From: Bretschneidera sinensis
Taxonomy: Eukaryota > Streptophyta > Magnoliopsida > Brassicales > Akaniaceae
Length of the DNA: 64,000 nt
NCBI GenBank assembly: GCA_023935145.1
Contig: CM043703.1
Span: 19,703,227 to 19,767,226, forward strand
Direction: 5' to 3'
This document shows, piece by piece, positions 34,171 to 47,430 of the stretch (its first letter is position 1; each line of letters opens with the position of its first letter). Below the pieces are notes generated by a model. The model searched no databases. It was given only the letters and a program-made list of their open reading frames with translations, and was not told where the DNA came from. Made by a program: the position numbers and the translations under genes.

Positions 34171-37062
34171 ATGGGTTTTTCAAAGGAAGAGAAATCAAAA
34201 AAAGTATTGAGAGGTGTAAAAACGGTGTTTTTCTTGATCACCATGTTGATCTCCTTGCTTCTATTCTCTGCCCCTCTTCTTCTTGTAATCGCGGATACCC
34301 TGCTTCCCTCTGCTTTGCTATCCGCTTCACTTTCCCCTTCTTCTTTGTCTTTTGAATCTCTCTCTTCTCATTTTAGCAACTATGATTTTCGATACTCCCT
34401 CATCGATATACCTCTCATATCCATCATCAGATCAGCTGTTATAATATGTAAGTAATCACTAAAATTTCCCTTTTTGCAACAAAAGTAGCCATTTTTTACA
34501 ACGTTTTCTGGGTTCAAGTTTGATCAAAATTCTGTTTCTATTTTGTAAGCAGAAAACATTTCTGGGTTTAATTAACGATTGTTATTTGTGGGTGATTCTT
34601 TGTTTTAGGTGTTTATAGCTTATGTGATGGGCCAAGGCTTTCCAGAGGACCGTATTTGGGGATAACGACGATTTTCTCTGTTTCGTCTTTGATTTTCGTT
34701 TCGTTAAAGGCTTCGTTTGTGTTCAGTAGTACTGCTTTGAATCAAGAAGGAGGATATGTTAGAGCCATGGAAATAGCTTTGTTTGTTTGTTCGCTGGCTT
34801 TGGCAATTGGCCATATTGTTGTTGCATACAGAACAAGTTGCAGGGAGAGAAGAAAGCTTCTTGTTTACAAGATTGACATTGAAGCCGTAAGTCACCTATC
34901 TTTCTCCTCAATTTAATTAATTAAATAATTACAAGCATGCTCATCGATTTTATAAAAAAAAATTAAAATATAAGATTAATTTAGTGGTTATTTATTATTA
35001 TTATATTATTGCACAACTATTCATAGGAAGATCTCGACCGTTGGTTTCGCAGTCCCAAATTGTGATTTAAGTCTTAGTACGCATCAAACCAACCCCTAAA
35101 GGAGTTGAACTTTTCTATAAAAGAAAAAAAAAGGAGTTGAATTTTGTTCTTAATTATATTCTATATAGTAGAATTCTGTGCGGGGGTTGGGTTTTGCCTA
35201 AGGATTTTAAAGTTTTAAAGCTTCCATTTTGATTATCTATTTTTAGAGAAATTTTTGTATGTATAGGATGCAAAACTCTTTTTTATATTGAAGATGAAAT
35301 CTTTTTAGTAATTTTGAGAAACACTAATAACGTATACAGAACGTTTGTAGTATACTGAATTAATATTACTCGTAAAATTTTTAAAAATTAACAAATTTTT
35401 ATCCTCGTGCAAAATTGAGTTTTAACACCAAAGTGCAATATCTCTTGTTTTGAACATTCAAACCAACAACAAATGAAAAATCTTCTGGAAAGTTATTTTT
35501 CAATGCTTAACTGTTAATTATATTATACAAATAGAATTTTTCGAGGGTTTTACCCAAGGATTTTAAAGACTTAGAGCTTCCAGTTTGGTTTTTTATTTTG
35601 GTCATTCAAACCACACGCGTATGAAAATCTTCTCATCCATTCGCCATAGCATCATATAATAGTTTTTTAAGGTGAAACAGTAATATATTCGTGTAAATTC
35701 AGTTTAAAATTAATTTTAAATTAAAAATTAATTTTTAAAAAATTATCAAAAATTTAATAAAACTGAATAAATTTTTATTAAAAAAATTGATTTAATTTAA
35801 TTAAGTTTTTGAAATATTACAGATAAGTGTTTCTTTAGGATTGTTTCTTTGGTATAAAGACCATTAAGAGGGCAACTTCACAATTCTTGGCAATCTTTAA
35901 CACTGACCTTACCCAACTTGTGACTTGTGAGGCCATTAGTTTACTTTGAAAGCTTCAACCTCAAATGGCAGTTCATTTCGGTCCATGACTGGTAAAATTT
36001 TAACATTTTCATCAAAATTCACCACTAATAAAATAATACAACTTTAAAAGGGTGAGAGATAGCATGTGATTATAATGTTTTAATCTCTTTTTTTTATTTT
36101 ATATTTTCCTATATAGTCCATGATTTATTCAGTTGATCTTCTGTCCCATAAGTCAAAATAATACATTTGTCCATGAAAAAAGGTCAAAATAATACAATTA
36201 ACAAAAAATCTTGTATCAGAGAATCTGATATGGGCAGCTGTCCCTTAGCACTTTGGGATGGGAGGGACTATTTATATATTGACCAGATGATGGCAAGTGC
36301 CAATTACTTGGTACTGTCCACATTTTGTCACATCAGACCATATTCTTAACAGGGGGAGCATTTTCTTAAAGTATCCTAAATTGTGTGTGAAGGCCGTGTG
36401 CTAACCGTTTAATGTAGAGTAACTTTTCTTTTCGATAGATTAGGTTTAAAATTAATATTTTATACACGATTGAAATTTTATTAATAATTTTAAAAAATTT
36501 TATTGGTAATATCATATTCTGAATTTCGTATTTATACTAACGTTATCAATGAAATTTTTTAAAATTATTAATAAAGTTTCAGACATGTTTAAAACATTAA
36601 TATTAGATCCGGCATAACTAAAAAAATTTGGTAAAAAATAGATAAGTGTGTCCATTTGTTCATAATCTGAAACTTTACTGGTAACGTTATTTTTTTAATT
36701 CGCTGATAATGTTATATTATGTTTCTTTATTTTTAAACTCTTAGATAAGAATTTTTTTTTGTTATTGATAATTTTTTAGAATTTCACTGATAATGTTAAT
36801 TGAATATGTACGAACGTTACTAATAAAAATGTTAAAACTTATCAATCAAATTTTCATACAAATGCAGTCAAGAGTCTCTCGTGATCTACTTTTCATTAAT
36901 CTCATTTTTTTTTTCCTTCCAAACTTTCAAGTTCACATGCTAATTTTAAATGAATGCATGAGAGCATGAGTTAATTATTGTGTATGGCATGTGCAGGTTT
37001 CAGCATGCAAGAATGGATTTCCTAGGTATCACAAGTTTCTCCTAGAAGAAAGAGTGAAGTGA
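34171..37062 (+). CDS. Plant multi-pass membrane protein of unknown function (206 aa)
   Basis: Three exons, 34171-34447, 34609-34886 and 36997-37062, join with correct GT-AG signals and phase to a 206-residue protein. I recall close relatives as uncharacterised proteins in many plants but can name no function. Residues 1-18 are basic (MGFSKEEKSKKVLRG). Hydrophobic segments lie at about 19-44, 83-100, 108-131 and 145-168, so three or four membrane spans are likely. A conserved-looking stretch CDGPRLSRGPYLG joins spans 2 and 3. A charged segment (SCRERRKLLVYKIDIEA) precedes the short C-terminus, which ends EERVK. The start is the first Met after an A-rich leader, and an in-frame ORF covers all of exon 1. 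Intron 2 is 2.1 kb and carries an AT-rich foldback sequence. No lesion is seen. Confidence 0.85.
36437..36612. repeat. AT-rich foldback MITE-like sequence in intron 2
   Basis: Left arm (from about 36448) and right arm (to about 36603) are inverted copies over about 65 bp, sharing TTATTAATAATTTTAAAAAA. A related inverted pair occurs at about 52925-53040 in front of the CYP90A1 second exon, which suggests a small MITE family. Confidence 0.6.
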
Positions 37063-38411
37063 AGATTAACAATGAAGAAATTTCATTTCTTAGAGCTAAC
37101 ATGGGATATGTTCACTTTCTTGAGTCAAAAGATTTGAAGGTAATGAGCATGATGATCACCCATGATTTTGTTACAGATATATCCAAAAGTTAACTTACCT
37201 AGAGATCAGAGAGGTGAACAGAACAGGCGGAGACTAGTAAACGACAATTCGTTATAGGATATGATTTCTTTGTTCATAGTCCGACTTGTACAGTTTTTGT
37301 ATTTGTAATTTTTATATATGAAAAAGTTGGCCAAAGGCCTCTTTATGTCAAATTCATGCTCCAAATTAAAAGATCCACCACCAACATATTTATTTTTTGG
37401 TCAAACTTAAAGCCATTCAAACAGAATCAGAGGTGGCTGGTCTTCCAAAGAGAGAAAAAAAAACTTGGGTCAAAAGTGATTTGCCTTTGAACAAAGTTTC
37501 ATTTCTTCCGAGTCAGATTGATCATAATACTTTGTTTTTTTTTTTATTTTAAAGTAAATCGAAAATTTAAATAAATTTAATTATTTGAATAATATGATTA
37601 AAAAAATATTTTAGTTGTCAAATGATCAAAAAAAATCATACTAAGATAAGGTTGGGTGTACAAAGTTTTGTAATTTTCTGAATCTATGAAAAGTAAACGA
37701 GTGTTTTTTAAATTTGCACTAAAAAATAAATTAAATAGATGATTAAAGTTGAATTAATTTAAACTGAATTAAAAAATTACATTCAAAATTAAAATTGTTT
37801 CTGTTTAAAGTGATTAATGGGCCGGTAAATTAGATATTTATGATAAATAAAATTTAATTTAATCTGAAGTGATTTTAAGATAAATTTAAAAGTTTACCAA
37901 CCAACACGGTTGGAATGAATTTGTAGCAACCCTGCAACCCATAGATACCTCACCACTTTTCAGACATGGTAACAACCAGTAAACAGATGGTTAATGGACT
38001 CATATTAGTCTCCCCATATAGCACAAATATTTGTTCTTACAGCCACCCTTCTTCTAAACATCTGCCAACACAGATGGTTAATGGACGCAAAAATTAAAAA
38101 AAAAATTCATTTCAATACAGCATCGTTTGGGCGTATTCATTTCCCCGATTAAGAGAGGGAATTATCAATACACCATCGTTCCAGATCGTAGCTGCTTCTT
38201 CTTCGCAAACGATGTCGTCTTTCCCCACCTTCTGAATAGAACTTTTCCAAACGAAAGAAACGGCGACGTTTTCTTCAAAGACCGCATGGCCGTTGCTTAA
38301 TGCCGGTTTACCTTCGCGTGGCATTTTCTCCGAACAGAATCCCCTCTCTCCCGCTCTATCATCTCTGAGAGAGAAATAAAGTGAGTGATATTCAAAAAGA
38401 AATTGAAGAAA
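37063..38411. other. Intergenic region before NUP88-like locus
   Basis: The left part should hold the 3' UTR of the membrane-protein gene. The right part (about 38100-38411) is GC-richer and probably the former leader and promoter of the NUP88-like gene. No separate gene is recognised. Confidence 0.55.
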
Positions 38412-39926
38412 ATGAGATATAACTTTGATCTTTTGGAATCAAAGGTGGATTCGTGCCGATCTCCGACGCCGAAAGACGAGGTCCAGTAGGTCTCGCTCCA
38501 GAACCACCCGGCGTTCACCTCCCCCTCTACGTCCGCCGCCGAAGAAATCGGCGCCGTCTCACGATTCCCAAGGAACCTGACAGCGTGGGACGGAGCGTCG
38601 AGGCTGTACTACTGGGACTTCGTCAAGCAGTGCCTCCACCGCTTTGCTCTTCGCTTGGGCGAACCCGAACCCACCTCTGTCCTCGCCGCCTCCCCCTCTA
38701 AGGTCCTCTCTTTCTCTCTGTGTTCTGTTTGGCATTCTGGAAAGTTTAGTAAAGTAAGGAAAGGTAAAGAAAATGGAAATGGGAGAGGAAAACTGTTTCC
38801 AGAAGCCAGAATGACGCATTTTGTTTACTTATTTACTTATTCTTTGCCTATTTAGTTCTCAGAAGTTTCATGTATGGAACACTTGAGCGCATTTTTTTTT
38901 TGAGTTTGCCGTTTAAGTTAAGGACTTACTATGTGCAACATGTTTTGGTGGACTGTTTCTATGCATGTATAGATTGCATGCTTGACTGCCGACATTAATT
39001 GGTTTTATCTTTTATTCAGCTTTTAAGTGCATTGTTGTAATGGGAGTAAGTTATAGCTACTGCAAGCAGATGTGCAGCTGAACTTTGTGGTTAGTAAAAT
39101 TTCCATCAATAGAAATGGATCTGCAATGCTCCTTGCCGGCTCAGATGGTCTATGCGTCATGTACCTCTATGGACGGAGTTCCATGAAAGACAACGCCATT
39201 GTTTGCAGGTAGTGATTGGTATTGGCAGTATGTTATTCATTCGTTTTGCATCTTATCCATACTGAATTTGGGTGTGTCTAAAAGCAACTCGGGTATGGAT
39301 CTCTGTAGTAAATAACAGCGTAGTAATGTACACTTTTTTAACAAGATCATTTGAATTAGAAAGTGATCCCACTAAGTCCCACATATATGTGCTATTAAAT
39401 AAGTGTAATACACACTGAACTACACTGAGATCCATACTCAAGCAACTCTAATGAAGAATGCCGTGGGGCGGTTACCAGCACATTTTACATTTAGAGTAAC
39501 AATTCTTACTGTTGCCAAGCAATGTTAGAGACTATAGTCTCTTTAGTCATTCCTGTGGAATACGGTGAAATTTGTGCCTGAATATTTTAAAATGATCGAT
39601 CTATGTTTGTTGGTTCATCAAATAGTTACCTGAAAGAAAATGATATGTTAATGTATATATATATGTACACAATTGTAGGGGTGTGTTTTGCATTTTTGAT
39701 TCCTTTGACATTATTTTACCTTAGACACAAGTTTATTTATTTATTTTTTTTAATTAAAGATAACCATTTCATTGCTAATTTTTTTACAGGACCGTTTCAA
39801 TTGGTTCACAAATATATTTCAACAACAGCAATGTAATAGGCACACTACAAGTTTTGTGACACCCTTACAGTGACGCCCATGTGGGAATTCTTTCTTCTGA
39901 TTTAGTTTTCAGGTATCACAATTTTT

Positions 39927-40844
39927 GTCTGATAAGTAAAAGTATAATTAGAAAGGCACAAGGGGCGCCAATCCATGTAAAAAATTATTACAATACAAGA
40001 ACTCTATAAAGTCTGATCTCATTTACAAAAAATAGTCGTTAAACTGAAAATTAAAAGTATGTAACCATCTATCTTTAACCAAAGCTAAAGGTTTCTCCTC
40101 CCTCTCAAAAGCCCTACGATTTTTTTCTTTCCACACTAACTAAAACATTGAGTGTAGAATCAATGCTATATCTTTCTTTTCTTCGTTATGCCCACGGATA
40201 CTTCTCCAAGTCCCTAATACTTTTTCGATGGTATCGGCCTCTAAGTCCTTAACTCTTTTTCAATGTCATCGGCCTCAACCCAAGAAATACTTGAGAGTAG
40301 ATAGGCCATCTCCCAAAAGTTTCCTAGTCCAAGAACACTGTAAAAAAAAAAGATGATTAATGGATTCGACCCCTTCTTTACAAAGATAGCATCGGATATC
40401 GGTTGACTATAAGTTTAACCCTCTTTTACAAATTGTTAATAGTCAAAATCCTTTCCCATACCGCTTCCCAAGCCAAAAAGCAACTTTTAATGGAGCACTA
40501 GTTTTCCAAATAGCCTTCCAAGGAAAGGTATCCCTCCCTCTCATCACGGTGTTCTTGACGTTTACCTTATAGAACGACTTAACATCAGACCTTTTCTCCT
40601 TAAGATTCCATAAAATCCCACCTTCTCAACTTTAATCAACCTTAGACCCTTAAATCTTCTCAAAGGAACCATCAAATCTATTAATTTCCCAATCTTGTGC
40701 ATTGCGGATGAAGTGGATCTCCCACACCACCTCAACATTAGCCAAGGAGAAACAAGAACTAATCAAAGCCTCCTCCTTTCCAAAGCGAACATATCCGGGA
40801 ATTGTTCCTTGAAAGGCATATCTCCACACCACGTATTTTTATTT
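39927..40844 (-). mobile_element. 5'-truncated L1-type LINE in NUP88 pseudogene intron 3
   Basis: The minus strand encodes fragments of a LINE ORF2 C-terminus, including KNRRAFEREEKPLAL near 40100 and a zf-RVT-like stretch, with frameshifts. GGTATCACAATTTTT at 39912-39926 and GGTATCAGAATTCTT at 40845-40859 form a 15-bp target duplication with two mismatches. The left copy includes the exon 3 splice donor. It resembles, but is distinct from, the LINE in ELP4 intron 3. Confidence 0.82.
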
Positions 40845-41831
40845 GGTATCAGAATTCTTATTTGGAAGTGTTTGGATGTTATTAGATTGGTGAACAAACG
40901 TATGGTAGGCATCTTGATTGGTCAAATTAGACGGAAAATATTTGGACAAGAGAAAACAAAAAAGATGCTGGAGCTGATTAGGTTAAAATATTTCAAATTA
41001 TATATGAAATAGAGGTGTAGTTCTCAAAAAACAATGCTTGCAGTTCTGTATTACTCTGTTCTGGTTGTCAAATTGGGATTCTCCACCTTCTGGCCAGATG
41101 GGACTGTTATTTTAATTTTGAAGTTAAACTTATTCCTTCTTTTTCGCCCATTGGGCAGGGGGGCGAGGTTGGGTTGGGTGGTAGAAAGGGGAAGACATGA
41201 GGGACTTGTTTCAAGCTCATTTTATATGTTCAATTCATTTCAATTAGTGTGGCACATCTTGTCAAGAGTCTGTCTTATGAAATTTACTTTCTAATATTCA
41301 TGTCAGCTTATATGTGTCAACTTAAAATTTTGCAACCGAATTTTGATAGAAGCGCTCCTGTTGTGATTATGTTTATGAATGGGGTCTTTCTGATTTATTG
41401 TAGTGTTTTTTGTGTTAACTTACTACTTTATCTTTTTGGTAGACTTTTTGATTTGTCTTCAGATCTTGTGCAACCAGAGCAAGAATATTATCTACAGCCT
41501 GTTGAACGAGGAAGATCTAGGAGCGCTGCTTCAATCTGCTCTGTTGATTTTTGTTTTGGGGGAGACCACTTGTGGGACAGGTTCAGTGTAAGTTCAGTTT
41601 AGTGCAAGGCATTTTATGTTACAAATAATGAGATGCTAATAGTACATTTGGTTAAACCATCATCAAATTTGGGATAATCCTAGTGCTCCGTTGTTCATTC
41701 ATGTCTACTACAAGACTACTACTACATTGGTCTGTTTTACTGTGGTTCTGGATTCTGGAAATTTTCTTTTCCACTCTCTGTTATTATCACCAAATTTCCA
41801 TGTCTTTCATTGCAATTAATTTCATGGTTCA

Positions 41832-42119
41832 TTTGGATTCATGAATTTGGAAAACATGTATTTGTTTTTCAAATTAGTTTAAGAAACTTTGATTTAATTC
41901 AAAGGCTAGAGCTTTTGCAGTATAATTTAAATTCATGAAACGTTATGAACTTGCAAATTTGAAATACATGAGAGAAAGATGGTATTTCAAATTCACAAGT
42001 TTTTAAGATTTGAATGAATTCATAAAATTGCAAAATCCCAAGATTTTGAATTGCATCAAAGCTTTTTAAACTAAATTAAAAATACATATACAATTACTTC
42101 AAATTCATGAATCCAAATA
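41832..42119. repeat. MITE with long inverted repeats in NUP88 pseudogene intron 4
   Basis: The left arm from ATTTGGATTCATGAATTTGG and the right arm ending in its reverse complement match over about 65 bp, with several mismatches. The element is about 288 bp with no coding frame. No convincing target duplication is seen, so the superfamily is undetermined. Confidence 0.75.
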
Positions 42120-45100
42120 CAATGTAGATGAATTTGTTTCATCATTTGGATTTGCTGTTGCTTTCGAAGACATGAAAGGTCTTAACTCCGAAGTCTATGT
42201 AGTTGTCTGTTGCTCAGTGCTTAATTTATATCGCTACCCTCTTCTTAATACAAATTTACGGGATTATATTAGTTTATGAATTATGATATTATTTTTGCAG
42301 CCCTCTCTTTTTTCATTGTAGTGCGAAGTTCATGATAAATAATTGGGATTAATATTTTCAATCTTTAAGTAGTTTTTTTCATTTGTTTATCCATTTTTAT
42401 ACCTTTTACAGGTTTTTGTATTATTCAGTGATGGTTCAATTTACATCCTTTCCCCAGTCGTTCCATTTGGAAGGTACTTCAGATCTTGATTCTGCTCATT
42501 TTTTTCCTTTCATTTCAGTAATTCCCGTGACAGGTTATTATGCTAATAGGCTTCTCTGCAGGCCGTAATAGGTTGGAAGTATAGTGTATTATGCTCTTTT
42601 AACTTCTAAGAAAACCAAGATGCTTGAGAAATGGGACTTAAGGATGGTTTAGATTTTACCTATCACTATGTAAGACACTAGCATGGATCGTGATGCTCTG
42701 TGCATCACTTAATGGTTCGTCTGGGAGCTTCTTTGTGCTAATATTTTTTTTATTATACAGAACACCCTTTATATGCCAATACTGTACACAGCCTGAAATA
42801 TTTGACAAATTGTTCTTTGCATTGTGTCCATTCCATTGATATGGCTCTGACATTGACTGCTAGACTTGATAGATTACTGAGAGGACATGTTCATTTGCTT
42901 CCTTGCATGCTGACTGACTATTAATTGTTAAGGTCAATAAACATGGGATGTTATGTTCTACAACAGTGTCTACAAATGGAAATCAATACTTGAGATTTAT
43001 AGTGATGCTCATACGTTTGGGATGAAATCAGCCAATTCAACAGCTGTTAGTAATTCTAATTTGGAAATCTCTTGGTTAGAAGCTACATTTCCTGAGTTAG
43101 CTCAACAAGAAATGAACAGAGGAAACCTATCTACACTAAAAGCCCATCCTTATGCTTTATTTGATGCATCATTGGCTTTGCAGGTATTTATAATTTATCT
43201 ATACTTTTACCTGTATACTTGCTGCTTTGCCTATGTTGCGTGTATGCTATACAATGTTTGAAATACCTGTGTCAAATTAGGCAAGGTATGGATTTGAGTC
43301 AAAGATTCATGTCAGATGTGCTTGCTGTCAGATACATTCCCTGTAGCATGTTTAGGAAAAGTGAAAGATGAACTAGTCATTAGCTTGCTGGATGTTTCTT
43401 GAACTTTTCTCAATTCATTTATCTGTTAGATGGACATGATAGAATGGATGAACTGTTTATGTGGGAGGTGCTATTGTACATGGACTATTAACTTGCCTGG
43501 TTGTATTCTCTCCCAAATATCATTGTCATAATTTTGTCCTGTTCGAGGTAGATTTTTCTCAAGCTTTTTGATTTTATTTTGCATCTGTTGGCTGATACTT
43601 TACCTATTGTTACAATAATCTATCGTGCTATGCGACAGTGCAAAGAATTGTGCTTCCATAAATTTTACTTTCAGACTTGTAAACCTTGTGGTTCTTTTCT
43701 GAAGGGCCAGTAGCCTAGTCTGGGTAGATTTGGTTGTGATGAATTTACTATTATCTGATTCAAGATAATATCGAATTCTGGAGTTGTATTGTCACCTCTA
43801 GAATTAAAGTCCTCTTGAAGTCCATTGGCAATTCGAAGCAGCCAAACTATCTTACCAGAATTGAGGCCAATGTCATGTTTTCCCCTCTGTAAAGTAGTTT
43901 TAGGTTAGAAAAAGAACGGAGTTGGGTACTGTTTATCATTAGGCTCCAAAGTCTGCCATAAGAAAGTATTGTCAAGGTAAAACAATAGCCAGTCTTGTGT
44001 TTGTAAATGAACGCAATTCCTCTGAGTGTCCCCCAGAGTTATAGTTTGGACTATGTTAGAGTGTTTCAATGTGTACATTGCATTGTTTCGGTAAAGTGAA
44101 AATTACCCTGCAAAACTTTATAAGCATCATAGCACCTTGAAAACCAACGAAATTTTGTGTTCTCTTTCTTTCCAGGGCCCTCTACGTAAAGTATGTCACG
44201 GTGAAGAAGATGAAGCTTTAGCAGTTCGAGGAGCAGAATGTGAAGGTCGTGCAGTTAATTTTCTCTATAATTTAGTCAGCAAAGACTCAATTCTGGTGAC
44301 CGCCTGGAGTGGTGGGCAATTGCAAATATATGCCCTAGCTGATGAAATCCAGCCAGTGTGGATATTTGGTAGCCCACCTCGTGTTTGTGTGGATTCCCAT
44401 GACCATATTCTTGGTCGTGCCATGATTTCTGAATCAATCTCCGGTGAGCTTTCTGTTGTGAAGCTTGATCATACAGTTTGGTTGGGGCATCCACCCCCCT
44501 TATTGAGACTGGCTATCGTGGATTTGGCCTTGCCCAGAAAAACCAACGATGGTTCCCTTATTGCAATATTTGCTGATCCCCTTATGCCAGAAAGAACATA
44601 TTCCCTTCATGATGGGGGGATAGATTCAATAGTGTTGCATTTTCTTCCTTTTACAAGTCAGACCAATGGAAAGGATGAGAGTATCAGAACTTTCTATTGG
44701 GCTTTGTGTCACTTTCTGATTCATTTGGGTACTCGTGGATTGTGGGAGTCACCTCCACCAGAGAATGTGTTGTGGTAGAGATGAAAACATGGGATCTATT
44801 GCTTCCTATTCATGTTGATACGGATAAGAAATCTGTTAGCATGGAAGAGCATAAAGAGATAGGTTCTCCAGATATCATTAGTAAAGAACTCCTTAGCGGT
44901 CCCAATGTGGTTCTTGTTCCTCAGGTCTCATTGAATCTACGTTCTGTTGCTGCTGATTCTATTGAAGGTCGATCAACCCTTCATCAGTATTTCAAGCTTT
45001 TCCACGAAAACTATGTTGAATACGCCCATAAGGTGAGAATATACCATCTGGTTCACATGCAATTATGATTTTCACTTGTTTTGTTTGCCGTTCCTGTCTT

Positions 45101-45837
45101 TTTTATTTTGATACTTGTCTTGAATAAGGAAGATATGTTTCTCATTAATATTTTTGTGACACTGCAAGAAACTACATTGATTTTAAATTTAAAATCATAC
45201 TTTTGTGTGTTGCAAAATGTTTGAGCAAACCTTTAGAAAAATATAGAAGCTAAAGCTTGTAGAATATTAGGGGATCATGATAGCCCATCTAAGTCGAAGA
45301 AGCTAAAGGCGAATGTCAGCAGTAGTTGATTATAGATGTAGAGCAGCTCCCAATCTGTCAGCAGGGATGCTTTTATTAAAGTTTAGGAGTTGGTAAGGCA
45401 CCAATTAAGTACAGTTGATCTGCAAGAGGAACCATGGGTATGTGCTTGAGATTCATAGTGCTCTGCACTGCCGTTTTCTTGCAGTTTTTGCTTTCTGGAT
45501 GATTGCCATTTATCTCATTTGGTCAAGCTCTTGCATTATATTGATTTTACCTGTTTAAAGCTGATTTGGCAAGAATTTGAATAAGATATTATTTGAATGT
45601 TGTGAGTTCTACCAAAAAAAAGTATGCTGTTTTGTGTTTATGGTCTGATTTTTTAGGGGAATCCAACTTTTCTAGTAAGTTCCCATAAATTTTTTTTCCT
45701 TTCTTCTAATTGTGGAATATAATTAATTTTCCCCACCTTCTTAGGCAATCTAACTTTCCTGAATTGAGGAGATGTTAATTTTGCTTATTTGGACAATTTT
45801 GTCCTCAATACAATTACACAATTTCCACATTGCCCCT

Positions 45838-46433
45838 GTATATATTTGCTACCAAAACCCACTTATCCCATTGTACTCTCATGTTTCTTTCCCATGCACT
45901 GCACTCTCTTTTTATGTATTCAGTAGAAATAGTTTTGGCTTGAAATAATTAGAAATTGTCTAATCTATTACTCATTAGTAGAATATTGATGGATATTGGC
46001 TTGAAATAATGAGACATGGATGATAGACATCTGACCGCCACAAACTTTGCTTTCATGCCCATAGTTACCAAGAATTCAGTATGCATTGGTTTACGGTAGC
46101 TGCCCTGTATGCAGTTCGTTGGGGGTAGGCTTAAATGGTTTATATTATGTATAAGTACTTGTATAAAATTAGGGTATTAGATATATTTATGAGTACCCTT
46201 ATGTATAAGTACTTATATATTTGCTACCAAAACTCACTTATCTCATTGTACCCTCATGTTTTCTTTCCCATTCACTGCACTCTCTTTTTATGTATCCAGT
46301 AGAAATAGTTTTGGCTTGAAATAATTAGAAATTGTCTAATCTATTACTCATTAGTAGAATATTGATGATATTGGCTTGAAATAATGAGACATGGAAGAGA
46401 GACATCTGACCGCCACACACTTTGCTTTCATGC
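45838..46433. repeat. Direct duplication of about 220 bp
   Basis: Positions about 45838-46061 and 46210-46433 are near-identical, from TATATATTTGCTACCAAAAC to ACTTTGCTTTCATGC, with a spacer of about 150 bp. They lie in the long interval where the missing coiled-coil exon of the NUP88 pseudogene would be expected. Confidence 0.85.
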
Positions 46434-46472
46434 AATCACGCCTTTCTTCCACAGCAATGCAAATCATAATAA

Positions 46473-46570
46473 ATACTCCCTCCATCCAATTTTATGTGTC
46501 ACACTTTCTATTTTGGGATGTCCCAAAATAAATGTCACCATAGATATTCATGACTTTCCCATATTACCCT
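46473..46570. repeat. Partial Stowaway-like MITE end
   Basis: TA followed by CTCCCTCCATCC and TATGTGTCACACTTT, then GGGATGTCCCAAAATAAATG, matches the terminal repeat of plant Stowaway (Tc1/mariner-type) MITEs. I found no matching opposite end, so it looks truncated. Confidence 0.6.
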
Positions 46571-47269
46571 CCCTTTTATACAAATAAAAAAATCCTAAAA
46601 ACATTTACTTTACTAAGCTTTTTTGCCACTCTGTTTAAGTCTTCTCTCTCTCTTATCAGTGTGACACGATCTCTTTTCTTAGTCCTCTCTCTCTGCTTCT
46701 TTTGCCAATTTTAGTAGGCTTTACAGTCCTATTTCACTTTGTTCATGGAATTTCGTTGACAAGCTCTGGTTTTTAGATTTATAAAGGCTTTTGACAGAAT
46801 TTATGTTCACCACCAAGTTTAATTTTTCATGTGCCACAGATTTTCTTCATTTTCCCTTTCAAATAGTGGTTGAAAAGCAAAGAGGAGCTATTTTTACTGG
46901 TTTTCTTTGTTCTTGTTTAGTTTTTTTATTTTTGAAATGGAATTTCTCTTCTAGCAAAAATGAACTCACTGATTGTCTTGAGAGGCCCAAGTAAACATCT
47001 TGGAAGAAATTTCCTTTCTAAAAAAAATGAATTCAGAAAACAGCAAAGTGTAGTTTACTGCTAAAAGAATTTCACGAAAATTGGAGAAAGAATCACAACA
47101 TTAAAAGCTTGAAGCACGAAATGAAGATGAACAATAGAAAAATCCTGGAAATAGAGAGAATCAAGTGATGCATAATCTCAATTTTTCGTTCAAGATTGAC
47201 CAGAAGGAAAGGAGGGAGGGACCACAAAGCAAGGATAAAATTGAAAAAAAATAAGGCTAAAATTGGAAA

Positions 47270-47430
47270 ATAATATTAAGGGCATGATGTCTCATGGTCT
47301 AATTTTGGCTTTCTTGAAATTTGTGCATTATTATAGTTCTGGTGATGGGAGAGAGAATATTAAGGGTATGATGTTGCATGGTCGAATATTGGTTTTCTTG
47401 AAATTTGTGCATTATATAGTTCTGGTGATG
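47270..47430. repeat. Tandem duplication of about 80 bp
   Basis: Two adjacent units, each with AATATTAAGGG.ATGATGT, TTTCTTGAAATTTGTGCATTA and TATAGTTCTGGTGATG, differing at several bases. Confidence 0.85.

Noticed and set aside
44690..44780. An unrecognised intron explaining the frame jump in NUP88 exon 7
   Set aside because: The break lies within about 10 bp, with no room for a GT-AG intron, and about 20 family codons are missing, so a deletion is the better explanation.
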